Assembly (NCBI GenBank): GCA_035578905.1
Contig: JAQJVL010000160.1
Span: 1,339,560 to 1,403,559, forward strand
Reading direction: 5' to 3'
Length of the DNA: 64,000 nt
Source of the DNA: Stictocephala bisonia
Taxonomy: Eukaryota; Arthropoda; Insecta; Hemiptera; Membracidae
Below the pieces are notes generated by a model. That model did no database searches, was not told where the DNA came from, and saw only the letters and a list, made by a program, of their open reading frames with translations. Positions 42,736 to 53,782 of this stretch are shown here, piece after piece. Position 1 is the first letter of the stretch. The number at the start of each line of letters is the position of its first letter. Both the position numbers and the translations under genes were made by a program.

Positions 42736-43641
42736 ATGGCACTTCTTTCGACGACTTGTAAAATATGTATGAAGACAGTTTTGGATTCTGAAGAGGGAAT
42801 TGATTGTGAATCCTATTGCAGTCGTTGGTTTCATCGTACCTGCGCCAACATCTCTAAGAATGATTACACTACCCTCACCAAAGATTCAAACAAAAAGTGG
42901 GTTTGTAATAGAGCAGATTGTACGCCTATAAACGAAGACACCATGGTCGCCTTAACTACTAGCTTGAACAAACTTGTGGACAAAATAGAAAGCTGGTCCG
43001 ATAAAATCGAAAAGATCACTGAGGTATCTAACGGTAATACAGATATAAAATCTGACATTGGTTTAATTAGGAATCAAATATCCAATCTTGAACCCAGGGT
43101 ATCGGCCAACGAAGTCAAAATAGACACTATATTCAAGGAAGTAGAAACTTTAAAAAGTGTTCAGACACAAGACCCAGATGAGATCATAAGAGAAGTAAAT
43201 GAGAGATCTCTTCGCGCTAAAAATGCAATAATACACGGCATCCCTGAGTCATCCATCAAGAACGTCCAAGCTAAAATAGACTATGATAAGAATTCAGCTG
43301 AAACCCTCCTGAGAGTTCATTTCGAAAGTGATTACATTACATTCATATTTCGAAAGTGATTAGAATTGGAAAACGGGTGGCTGATAAACCTCGCCCTATG
43401 AAAATCACTTTCAGTGACTCGGTAGAGGCCATTTCCTTTTTTTAGACATTTCCAGCCTGATCTTTGTAAAGAAGCCTTTCCCAACTGTGACATACAAGTT
43501 TCGCGTGATCGCACACTATTGGAGAGATCACGTTTAGCTAATCTTAGGACTACGCTCGAAGCAAGGAAGAAGGCGGGCGAAAAGGATCTCACCATAAAGT
43601 ATTTCAACGGAGTCCCACAGATTATGCAGTCAAAAAACTAG
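42736..43641 (+). pseudogene. LINE ORF1 with PHD-like zinc finger, frameshifted
   Basis: It starts MALLSTTCKICMKTVL. Cys/His pairs (CKIC, CESYC, WFHRTC, WVCNRADC) form a PHD-type finger over residues ~8-62, followed by a long helical, coiled-coil-like part. At about 43320-43365 a ~30-bp near-duplication of TTTCGAAAGTGATTACATTA breaks the frame. The C-terminal block VADKPRPMKITFSDS, LERSRLANLRTTLEARKKAG continues in other frames to a TAG at 43639. ORF1 proteins of such LINEs bind the element RNA. Confidence 0.7.
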
Positions 43642-46182
43642 TTACAGCCAACGGACATCTCAATGCATACTATCAAAATGTTAATGGAATGAAAAGTAAG
43701 CTTAACCAGATTAAGTCTTCACTTTCAATGTCTAGTTTTGATATTGTAATACTGACTGAAACAAATTTATCTGTTGATGTACATAACTCAGAAATATTTC
43801 CTGGCAACTATACCATCTACAGATCCCAACAAACAAGCTGCAAGTCATCTAAAGGGGGCGTTTTGGTTGCTGTTAAGGATAACATTGCATCCACTCGTCT
43901 AAAACCCCATATTAACGATATTGAGCAGTTGCTAATCAAGATTGAACCCTGTAAGGGCACTACTCTTCTCCTCGTTGCTTGATACATACCACCCCAGCAG
44001 CATGTCTCCAAATACCAAAGTCTGTTCTCCTATGTTGAGGAAACTGTGTCCACAAGTAGCAAATTCAATGAAGTTCTAATTGTTGGCGATTTCAACATCC
44101 CCGGGGTTAATTGGGAAGACCCACTTGACAGCAGTCATACTCCAGCCTCCCGTGAAGTTCTTACGCTGATGGAGTTCTTTAACCTTCGGCAATTGAACCA
44201 TGTCTTTAACTTGAGAGGAGTCTTATTAGACTTAGTTCTAAGCTCCAACAAAAACTTTGTTGTATCTCTGGAAAATGATTTTCTTCTGCCTGTCGAGGAG
44301 AGACATCACCCTCCGCTCTCTACCGAATTGCCTTGCAACGTCTCGTCCAAACAAGCTAATACTAAGCAATACATCCACGATCTCAAGAGATGTAACCTAG
44401 ATGATATTCATAGGTCCCTATCTGTAATTAATCTCACTTCACTTCTTAACAATACCAACCTCAACACAGCTACAGACAACTTTCTTTCCACAATTGCTGG
44501 CATTGTTAAAGAACACTCTCCTTTAAGAAAAGTCGGAGTGTCCCCATTTCCAAGATGGTTCTCAAATGACCTAATAAGAATGGTGATCACCAAGAAAACG
44601 CTTCACAAGAAATACAAGCATCAACCAACAGCTTCTAACTACCTTAGTTTTTCAAATGCCAGGGCTTCTTGCAAGAGTTTGGCTGTCAGAGATTTTAGCC
44701 AATACATGGGTAAAGTTGAACAGAGCATCCCAAAGAATATCCACTACTTTTGGAACCATGTAAATGCTCTCAAAAAGACTTCCTCGATACCCTCCCGTCT
44801 TGTCTACAACAGCTCATTTGCTAAAAAGCCTAAAGAGATATGTGAATTGTTTTGGGCCATGCAAACATCATCATGGCCAAAAGTTGATGATGTTTGCAAC
44901 TACAGGCCAATCTCTATTCTCTCTTCCTTATCCAAAGTACTCGAAGATCTTTTCCTTGACAGAATCAGACATAGAGTGGCTAGCATTGTTTGCCCTCAGC
45001 AGCATTGGCTTTACAGCTGGCAGGTCTACCGTGTCAAACCTAATACTTTTGCAAAATAAAATTCAAGAAGCTTTCTCCTTAAATAAACAACTTGACACAG
45101 TTTATTTGGATTTCTCCAAAGCGTTTGACACGGTTGACCACTCACTTCTTTTGAAAAAAATGCAGGAACAGGGATTTGGAAACTCCTGTGCCCGGTGGTT
45201 GGCAAGTTACCTTTTCAACAGACGTCTGTATGTCAAGTTTGCATCTTCCCTCTCTTCTGAATTCATTGCCTACTCTGGGGTGCCCCAGGCATCGTTACTT
45301 GGGCCTTATCTTTTCTCTCTATTAATTATCTTCCTGAATTGCTACAGAGTGATGTCCTTATGTTTGCAGATGATGTAAAAATCTTCCCAATCATAGAATC
45401 TGAAGATGACTGCCTTCGGATACAGAGGGATCTATCAAGTCTTGACCGATGGTGTGCAGACAACAGAATGACTCTTAACACAAAGAAGTGTCAGGTTATC
45501 ACGTTCCATCGTTGCCAAACTCCTATCAACTTCAGTTATAGAGTGCGTAATGAGTCCATTGCTCGTGTGGAGCGTGTTAAAGACCTAGGTGTTATCCTGA
45601 CCCCACCACTGAACTTCGATGTACACATACCTGACGTTTGCGGCAGAGCTAACAGAATGCTTGGCTTTCTGTCTCGTTGCTCGAAAAAGTTCAGGGACAA
45701 CTGCCTTAAAGTTTCTGTACTGTGCCTTGGTTAGGCAAATTCTGGAATATGGCTCACCAATATGGAACCCTTTTCAGAAATACCTCATTGCTGAACTGGA
45801 GAGAGTCCAACGAATATTTATTCGCATGGTTGGCTTTAAGGAGGGTTATCCATACTTTCAAGTTCCAGTTGAAACGTTATCTATTGACCTTGAACTCCAA
45901 CCACTCGAGCAGCATAGACTCTCTGTCGACATGGTGTTGCTACATAAGATCATGAATGGAAAAGTCGACTGCCCAAACATACTTCGTTTGGTTTTGTACA
46001 GGGTCCCGACGAGTACCAGGTCTGATGACCTGTTCATGAGACAAAATCATCGAACTAGCTACGCAGCCAACAGCACGATGGCCCGACTCCAAAGAGCTGG
46101 TAACAATGTTGTGAAACATGTGGACTTTTTTCATGATAGCGTGGCAAGAGTAAAAAAGATCTGTTTGTTTTGCACTTTGTAG
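43636..46182 (+). pseudogene. LINE ORF2 (endonuclease-RT) with several breaks
   Basis: Endonuclease: NAYYQNVNGMKSKLNQIKSS, ILTETNL, and after a stop at 43981-43983, IVGDFNIPGVNW. The linker lacks a block of about 100 residues between KEICELF and NYRPISILSSLSKVLEDLF. RT continues in the next frame (YLDFSKAFDTVDHSLLLKKM, SGVPQASLLGPYLFSLL), then another (VLMFADDVKIF), then the C-terminal domain (ILEYGSPIWNPF) to 46182. GVPQG reads GVPQA. The catalytic FADD is intact, but four frame breaks preclude expression. Confidence 0.8.
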
Positions 46183-46491
46183 TATTTTGCATGTACTTAT
46201 TTCATATTATTCCATTGACCTGTTCTATTTATGTAATTATTGGTCTATGTAAATCACGCTTGTACTATTTATTGTTATTATGCGTTATAATTCAGTCTTT
46301 GCGTGGCAATCTTAGCTGTAAGTCATACTTTGAGACAATTGTCAAACTTATGTTTCATTTAATGTAAAAATGGAGATGTCCGTTGGTATAAATAAATAAA
46401 TAAAGAGGTAAAATTAGGCTTGATAAATCAAATTTACAATCATGATCAACATTATATTTCCCTTTTATTTTGTCGTCTTAAGCGGTTGGTG

Positions 46492-46676
46492 TTATAACTA
46501 ATAACTAAAACTTTTGGTATAAAAACCGCATCAAGGTATTATTTACAATATTTTACATCACCAGTCTGAGACTGAGGATGCCACATGACAGCTTGGGCAA
46601 AAAGTTTGGTGATGCAAATATTGTAAATAACAGCTTGACATGGTCATTACCAGAAGCTTTAGTTATTAGTATTATA
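46492..46676. mobile_element. Short MITE, 185 bp
   Basis: The inverted ends ataactaataactaaaact (46494) and agctttagttattagtatta (46655) pair with a few mismatches. A second, inner inverted pair (attatttacaatatt / aatattgtaaataa) extends the stem. It is non-coding, and the superfamily cannot be told. Confidence 0.55.
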
Positions 46677-46832
46677 TTTTCCTAAATAAAATGAAATCAA
46701 CGTTAGAAATAAAAACAATAACTATAAATTTATAGACAGTTTGACTAGATTGTGTATGTAAAAAATCAATCCCTCATCATAGTTCAATGTTTCATTCTTC
46801 AAGCTAGTTTCTTACTGGATATATAATTTATT

Positions 46833-47018
46833 GTTAAAAGATGAAACAAACACTCCAGTAAATAATTGTTTAACTTTGTTAGGCCTTTCGGTAATGTTTA
46901 ACATATTTATTTCGGTGGAGTTATCATATTTGTGTGTCTGAAGATGGTAACTTTGTTACCGAAAGGCCTAGCAAAATAAAAAAAATTATTTACTGGATTG
47001 TTTGTTTCATCTTATAAC
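46833..47018. mobile_element. Hairpin MITE, ~185 bp
   Basis: The left arm AGATGAAACAAACACTCCAG (46839) and right arm CTGGATTGTTTGTTTCATCT (46993-47012) pair over roughly 60 bp in total, including GGCCTTTCGGTAA / TTACCGAAAGGCC. A central loop of about 60 bases contains 'ctgaagatggtaac', a word also common near the ends of invertebrate LINEs. Confidence 0.6.
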
Positions 47019-47748
47019 ATTAAAAGTTTGATGTTGTTGATCGTCATTAGTTAAGTTAAAAATATGTCCAGATATGCTATCTGAATTTGTATTCTGGTGA
47101 CGAGCTAACCTACAACATAATTTATGTGTAAAAGTATTTGTTTCTTCCCAGTTAGTTGATTGAAGAACTAAAGTCATACAATGCTATTGTCGTTGCTTCT
47201 TGAAAACGCCACATGAATGTTCTTGGATATTCCCAGCATATTTCTGCGTTATAGTAGAAACCAGTAGATTTGATGATGCATTTAAGATGTTCTCCTTTGA
47301 CTTGTACATTACTCCCAGAATGTCATTGGTAAACTTGTCTGATAAAAATTTAACTTTATTATTCACTAGGAGAATTGTTAGTTGATAATTTGATATTATT
47401 GTTCGTGAGAGTATTCTTTGATAATTCCTATCGTAGGGGAATGATTTAGCTTACATTTGTCTTTAACCATATATGAACATTGTTAGCCAAGGCCTCTGTT
47501 TAATCTGAAAAGTTTCACATTTTTTTCTGTTTGTTTGTACATAAATTTCAGCCAAACAATTGAGCTGTTATGAAATCAGTGAAAAATAATGAAAAAGTAT
47601 CTACATACTTTATACTAATGGAAAAAGACCTATGTAAAGGGCCAAAAATAAGTCCTGATTCAGCTTAACATTTTCTCAATCGTTCCAGATAAAGCTATAA
47701 AACTCATCATGTATAAAAAAGATCTAAAATTGTACTTTTAGCTGTAAC

Positions 47749-47795
47749 TGTACAATATAAATTATTTCCTAGGGACAGCTAATTTATATTGTACA
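47749..47795. other. Perfect 16-bp hairpin
   Basis: TGTACAATATAAATTA (47749-47764) and TAATTTATATTGTACA (47780-47795) are exact reverse complements separated by a 15-base loop. A second hairpin follows after 6 bases. The region 47020-47740 shows nothing coding. Confidence 0.75.
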
Positions 47796-47801
47796 GGAAA
47801 G

Positions 47802-47851
47802 ATGCTTGTATTGGAGGCTCGGAGTCCAAAGAAAATCTTCAATACAAGCAT
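47802..47851. other. Perfect 12-bp hairpin next to the previous one
   Basis: ATGCTTGTATTG (47802-47813) pairs exactly with CAATACAAGCAT (47840-47851), with a 26-base loop. No coding sequence nearby explains it. Confidence 0.7.
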
Positions 47852-48009
47852 ATGTTAATGTGGATGTCAAATTGAAGATCTTTTTCAGTAGAACACAGTG
47901 CCGCAAACTCTAATGAACAACCGGGTCAAATGTGGTAGCAGTTTTAAATTCAACAATTGCTTGCGATCAATTCCTGTCATTTTGCAGAGAATAACCCTCA
48001 TTAAAGTTT

Positions 48010-48130
48010 AAAATTTCAGGCTTTTCATGGGTGTGGAGCTTTTTTGTTTCCAAGGACCTTAATGTGCCAACTATCCTGGGGATTTCATTTTTACGAGTTC
48101 TCTGGTTCTGGACTTGCAATGACTTGTAAT
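48010..48130 (+). pseudogene. Relic of a gypsy protease region
   Basis: The frame VWSFFVSKDLNVPTILG, then FLRVLWFW, aligns with WRWGFLVAKDLAVSCILG, ADFISKSG.. of the gypsy copy at 40.6 kb, and the DNA is also clearly alignable (tttccaaggacct / ttgccaaggacct). The DSG catalytic part and everything else are gone. It represents an older insertion of a related family. Confidence 0.55.
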
Positions 48131-49290
48131 ATACTCATCATAACCCAGTTTTTACTTATTTTTTTTATTTATATACCTTATTTTACCTTTGTCCAATCGT
48201 GCCCTGGGTAAAACTTGAGATTGTCAAAAACTGCCCCGCCGGGGAAAATTGGACATAAAGCCTTTTAAAAAATGTTTTTAATCTTATGTTGTTTATGAAT
48301 TATAGTAATAAAAAAATAATTTTCAATTTACAGTAATAGTCCAACAAAAAAATGTAAATTGCAGAATAGTTTGATGATTATTGACTAACTGAAACACAAA
48401 ATGTTGTCCAATAGTGCCCCGGTCCCCCCTAATTATAAAAAACTAGAAACCCATGTATAGAATTAGTTATAAAGTATTAACGATATAATTATCAAGTTTA
48501 TAACTATCAATATCATTATTATTGTTTTTTTTGGGAGTGGGCACTCACTCACCCCTACACTGGTCAATGACACAAGCCATTGGAACGCTCCACCATCCAA
48601 ACAAGCTTTTTGGCCAAAATATGCAACACTTGCGAAATGGGGTTAAACCAACCATTTGTGGTTTTGTCACAGACTCAAGACCACAATCTTGGTATGATAC
48701 ACAGATCAACCGTTTAAGCAGTAAGGAAATATTATGGTATTGCATCACATAAAATTAATTTTGCATAAAAAAATTAAGTTACTCCTTCAAAGAGATACTT
48801 GGCATTAAACTACTTTTGGTAAATAGGTATCTCCAGTGGCTGGGCTTTAGGGGGCTCCCGGCTTAAGTGGCACACATCACTTAAGTGTGTATTTTGGATC
48901 ACTCAAAAGGAAGCCCAAGATTTCTTTTAAATACATAGGTAATAAGTTGTTTTCATTTGAAAGCTATAGTTGGATGGTTTTTGAAGCAAAACTGTTTAGT
49001 ATTTAGTAAGTTATTACATACAAATTTTCTTAAGAAAAAGTGGGTTGTGCAGAAGGAAAGGGCTGTGAGAGGCATTGCCCTTTCCTCCTGACTTATCGCC
49101 TGCCTTTACTACCCAGTTGCTAATTTACGGCTGATCCCTGCATTTCGTCTATTTAAGAACTTCTTCTCAATGTGTTAAGCATGTATACCTTTGTTTGTTT
49201 GTTTCTTACTTAAGTCCAATACACCTAGACGAAGTGTTATATTTCTATGTCATAAATAAACAAAGTAAGGAAATATTTTTTGAACAACAC
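48131..49290. other. Intergenic DNA, nothing firmly identified
   Basis: TTGTCCAATCGTGCCC and TTGTCCAATAGTGCCC occur at about 48193 and 48404, with an inverted TTGGACAT between them, perhaps an old MITE. A GC hairpin pairs ggaaagggc (49056) with gccctttcc (49077). A 76-codon plus frame at 48522-48752 has no known motif. Confidence 0.35.
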
Positions 49291-49294
49291 ACAT

Positions 49295-50557
49295 CTACTG
49301 TCGGCGCAGAAATTATGTGCACCCGAGTTTTTAAGACTTTTCTAAGGAACTAAGAGGCCTATGACAAATCTAATAACAACATTGTTTTTCTTGTTTAGTT
49401 GTTTGTTATTATATGTGAATTTTCAAATTTTATTTCAAGGTTTAGTAATTTTTATTCTAGATGGAACCAAAAAAAGTACAGAAATTTCAACTAATTTTCA
49501 CTGTACATAATATTTACACCGTTATTACTCAAAACCCTGTGAATATATTGCATTTATATTTTATTAAATGATTAATAGGAATGTTTTCTATAAGTTTGAT
49601 CAATTTTAGAATTTTGACTTTTTGAGAAAAAAAATTAGTATCAATTCTCTGAAATATTGTTCTTTGGCTACTAGAGGTCGTAAAATTAATTACTTGGTCT
49701 TGTAATCCTCACGACATGTACAGTTAAACTACATTACTTTAATATGTTTAAATAAAAGTAGCGATTTTTATACTAATTTAAATGTATCAATATAAAGTTG
49801 TTTTTCACTACACTACTATGAGTTTAGCTGTTTTCGTTATGTGTTTACAACCTGCGAAACATCATATTTTCAACAGCTGTCTATTGTTTACTACCGAAAG
49901 TAACATTGTTTACAACCGAAAATTTTCCACAGTCAACAACACCTGTTTTTATTCCGTAGTGTAGTGAAAAGTATTGTTCAAAACTCGAGTGAAAGTGTTT
50001 TGTATGTTCTCGACCATTTGAAGTGCTCGACAAGTCTCGCACTTCAAACATATGGTCTAGAACATGCAAAACCCCACTTTCCACTCTTGTTATGAAATAT
50101 ACTATTAAATTGATTTATATTGATTTAAATTCACCATATTTACTTACACATAGAAAGTAATGTGTAGTAACAATACATTTACAACAATAATGATTACAAC
50201 CATACCAAGTGTTAATTTTACGACCTCTAGAATCCAAGAAAACAATGTTTTAGGAAATTGATACTAACTTTTCTTCTCGAAAAGTAACATTTTTAAAATA
50301 GATGAAAATCAGTGAAAACATACCTATCAGTCAGGTAAATTTGATGTACAGTGAAAACTAGTTAACATTACGGTCCTTTTTTTGTTCTAACTAAAATAAA
50401 AATGATTAAACCTTGTAATAAAATTTAAATATTTATATGTTATGAAGTACAATTAAATGAGAGAAAAAATGTATAATTAGTTTTTTCGTAGGCCTCTTAG
50501 TTCTTTAGAAAAAGTCTTCAAACTCAGGTGCACATAATTTCTGTGCTGACAGTAGTT
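49295..50557. repeat. 1.26-kb foldback (imperfect inverted repeat)
   Basis: Left arm 49295-49800 and right arm 50100-50557 are inverted copies of about 75-80% identity by eye. Outermost: ctactgtcggcgcagaaatt, and reverse-complemented ctactgtcagcacagaaatt. Inner: CTAGAGGTCGTAAAATTAA on both arms. The centre (49800-50100) holds further inverted pairs, including a pre-miRNA-like hairpin. A transcript across it would be double-stranded. Confidence 0.75.
49987..50086. ncRNA. Candidate pre-miRNA-like hairpin
   Basis: A 100-nt segment folds into one stem of about 35-40 pairs. The 5' arm GAGTGAAAGTG, TTTTGTATGTTCTCGACCA, TTTGAAGTGC pairs with the 3' arm GCACTTCAAA, TGGTCTAGAACATGCAAAA, CACTTTCCACTC. 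The loop is TCGACAAGTCTC. It has the size, small bulges and short loop of an animal miRNA precursor. Its place at the centre of a foldback suggests an origin from transposon DNA. Expression is unknown, and the hairpin may be structural only. Confidence 0.35.
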
Positions 50558-51792
50558 CACTCAATGAGAATAAGCCACTAATGGGACAGTGAGCAGAACT
50601 TTCAGCTACTGGCACATATGCAATGCACTCCCTTGCTGTCGCGCATCTGACCAGCCGCTTCTTCTTATGAAAATTTGAGAGTACAAGCTTAGTAACAAAT
50701 ACATAAAAACATTTTTTAAATTTTGTACTCAATTTATTTGTTTAACATTACATGAGTATAGATGAATTCCAAGGCTGAGTTACACTCATATAACAGTTAG
50801 CCAGAATAAGGCAACAAATATTATTCCTGAATTCATCACAGACTCTGTACATAACAAGAAATATACTAATATAATAACAACAATGTTTTTAGTAAATGCA
50901 TTTAATGCAGAGTCAGTATAGAACATTATTTAAAATGTTCAGTAATGTAGTTTAGTATAAAATAGTTTTATAAAGAACTTAACTAATCACAAATATATGG
51001 TAACAAAAGAATGATTTGTTGAAAAGATTTATATAAAATAAATATTAGTTAACTGTCCTACATAATCTACCTTTAAATATATGAATGTATTGCATAAACT
51101 TAAATGAACTAACTTTAAATAAACCTATTAAGTTGTCAAGATCTAAGAAAAAAAAATGTTTTCTTGGCTTATTAACATTTCTAACAGAAGAATATAAACA
51201 ATGTATGAATTAAAGATAACTTACATAACAATATAACAACTAGTTCATCAAAAGTGAAGAATATCATAGGTTCGTCAATATTTTATACAGTAAAATGACT
51301 ATAATTTTCTATAAAAAAAAAGTATTTCTCTGATAACACAAAATTGTTGTAGGTTAAAAATTATCAACTCTATTAAAACATTGACAAGAACATATAAATT
51401 TATGGAGATTAACTAAATATAATTTCCCAAGTCCTAGTATTTCTTAAACATTACAGAAATAGGAAGAAAATAAAATAATGATTCATTCCTCATACTGGAA
51501 CAATTTAAAATTCTAGAGAAAATTCTTATAAATTACAACATTGGATATAGGAATTTATGATAGTTGATTTTGTAAAGTTTTTTCAACAAATATTTTACAT
51601 TGCAACATTTTAATGATTTGCTGGATATACTGGAATAGTTATACCTTGCTAAGGCAAAAAGTTCCTCACATTTCTTTTTATCAAAAAGATCTGATTTAGT
51701 TTCTTATAATCTAACATAAAAACTATTCAGTAAACATTATTCAACAATATGCATTATAATTTTTTATTTAGAAATATTTTCTATACAATGTA
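50558..51792. other. AT-rich intergenic DNA, nothing identified
   Basis: Very AT-rich, with no ORF, splice-joined exon or repeat structure that I can support. The 75-codon frame at 50732-50505 (-) overlaps the foldback end and shows no conserved pattern. Confidence 0.4.
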
Positions 51793-52729
51793 CAGTAGAA
51801 CCCCTCAAATACGACCTCCGCATAAACGACTCCTTGGGATATCCGACCTAGTACCCAAACGTCTGATGTTTCCCAGTTAGCGCAGTTCACGTTCAGATTT
51901 GAAAGATGATTCACAATATACGTATTGGTGCTTGTGAGTCAGAAGCTGTCAGTAGTAATGGGTTTACCTGTTCTTTTAGGTGAGCAGTGATTACTGTTCT
52001 TGCTCATTTGTAAGACCTGTGATTTCAAACTTTGGTTTCTGTTTTAAACAGTGATTTGGTTCTTTCCATTCCAACCGTGATTGGATCACTTATATAGGCC
52101 TGGCCTACTACACCAAGTCACCAATCGTAGCACTTCGAAGTTATGTATCACCAGGCTAAGTGAGAAGAGCGATGAGTAGTAAGTTAAAAGTGTGAGAAAT
52201 TATGAATATCAGTTGATATGTGTAGGTGAGTGAAACATTTCAGTTCAGTATCTATCTGCTTCTTTAGCGTGGTGTGCGCTCCACTACTATTTGAGCTGGA
52301 GAGCAGATGAGCTGTTCTGACAACGGTTGGAGCTGGCATAAGGGATCACTGTTTTTTTAAGAGCGGTCATCACAGGTTGATTTGTGATACTACAATCACA
52401 GTGAAAAAATCATACATTGTGATTTTTGTTCCATTAATAGCTGTCAGACCAGTGTCTTGTGTGCTGGTTGTTTGCTAACATTGACTTTTTTATTTCCACT
52501 GTATAATACTGTACAGTAGTTCCGTTTTGTTAACTTTATTATGTTTCATGTATTACGAGCTGATTGTTAGCTAACCTTGATGATTATACTGTTTTAGTAA
52601 GTATTGATTCCAAATATGTACATATTTCTGATAGGAAAAGGTAGATTTTTTGTTCCTCGGGATATCCGACTATTTGCCGATCTGACTTCTGCCCGGTCCC
52701 GTCTGTGTCGGATATTAGGGGTTCTACTG
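51793..52729. mobile_element. pogo/Tigger-type MITE, 937 bp
   Basis: CAGTAGAACCCCT (51793-51805) and AGGGGTTCTACTG (52717-52729) are perfect 13-bp inverted ends, flanked by TA on each side (51791-51792 and 52730-52731). The subterminal words 'atatccgac' and 'gggatatccgac' recur on both sides. No transposase motif was found, so it is non-autonomous. Confidence 0.8.
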
Positions 52730-52731
52730 TA

Positions 52732-53409
52732 AAAGACAATTTTATTGTCAAAGTATAAATTTTAAATTTTTGGACTGTACATGATTTTTAATCTACTTAT
52801 TAAGTTTATCCCTGCAAAAACTACAGAGTAATTTATTACTATTATTTATGGATTTTGTATTAAAATTATAATTGCTTTACATTTTCTTATAGGATTTTAC
52901 TGCAAGCCAAATTAGTAATGATATTAAAAACAATCAATCAGAGCGAACTTTAAATTCTTTACAAAATGCTAATATTTTCCAACAGTACTCTTATTTAGAT
53001 ATACAATATTTTTACCATTTTATACGAGTATCTTTTTTTAGCTAAACTTCATTAAAGTATGAAATAGTTTATTTTGATGAAGATTTTGACATGTTTATCT
53101 TTTCTTAAAACAAATAATACAATTGTTGGTCAATTAATTAATGTAACAGGACCCATTTTTAGTAAACTATTTGCCTTGAGGATAGTTCCATATTTTTTCT
53201 AGTTTACTTTCCTCTGATTAACACTAGACCAGTAGAAAAATGCGCTCATGCAGTTCTGAACTTGAATTAAATGAAAAATGTCCATTTATATTGTTTACTC
53301 CTGCTTTTTCACAGAACCAAGAGTTAAGAAACAAAAAGTGGAGTAGTCAATACTAGATGATTAACAGAAAGTCAAACGAATCTTATAATAACAAAAACCT
53401 ACATCTTGC
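52732..53409. other. Intergenic AT-rich DNA
   Basis: No gene or repeat was identified. ATCTTGC at 53403-53409 is the left flank of the next element. Confidence 0.4.
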
Positions 53410-53782
53410 CAATGAATACACATCTATAAGAAGCGTACAGAGATAGGGAAATAGTCAAACTTCCTCTAACCGACGAAACAAGCTTACAGCAGCTGCCGAT
53501 ACTCAGCACTGACACTGGTTGAGAATTTCTGCCACGTACACCTCTCTCAGCCCAATATCCCTTTCTGCCGTTTCCTTTCTCTCTCATCTCACGGTAATTT
53601 GTAATCTTTCCTCTCTGTCTTTTCAGTCACCTACACTGCCCTCCCTGTCATTCTCTGTCTTACTTGTGCAGCCGAGCAACAAGCTCAACATAGCGGTGGC
53701 CGCGCCAAGATAGCAAAATGGGAAGAAAAAAGAGTCTGACTTTAACATTGGCTTTTCACTTCTTATAAACATGTATTCATTG
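53410..53782. mobile_element. P-element-derived MITE, 373 bp
   Basis: The left end CAATGAATACACATCTATAA continues to GAAGCG, and the right end ACTTCTTATAAACATGTATT continues to CATTG. Both match the TIR of the 7.5-kb P element at 7247. Flanks ATCTTGC (53403-53409) and ATCTTAC (53783-53789) are a 7-bp duplication with one change, the same length as for the large element. The interior is GC-richer than its surroundings and carries no transposase. It would have been moved by a full-length relative. Confidence 0.75.

Larger units (their letters stand above)
42454..46405 (+). mobile_element. CR1-like LINE with PHD-type ORF1, decayed
   Basis: It contains a 5' leader, ORF1 from 42736, ORF2 from about 43636 to 46182, a 3' UTR, and a (TAAA)n tail at 46389-46404. 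The exact 5' end is not known and could lie left of the gypsy insertion. ORF1 with a PHD-like finger and the short-repeat tail fit CR1/L2-group elements. Confidence 0.7.

Noticed and set aside
48522..48752. 76-codon plus frame in intergenic DNA
   Set aside because: No homology I can name and a mirrored frame on the other strand of similar length. Likely chance.
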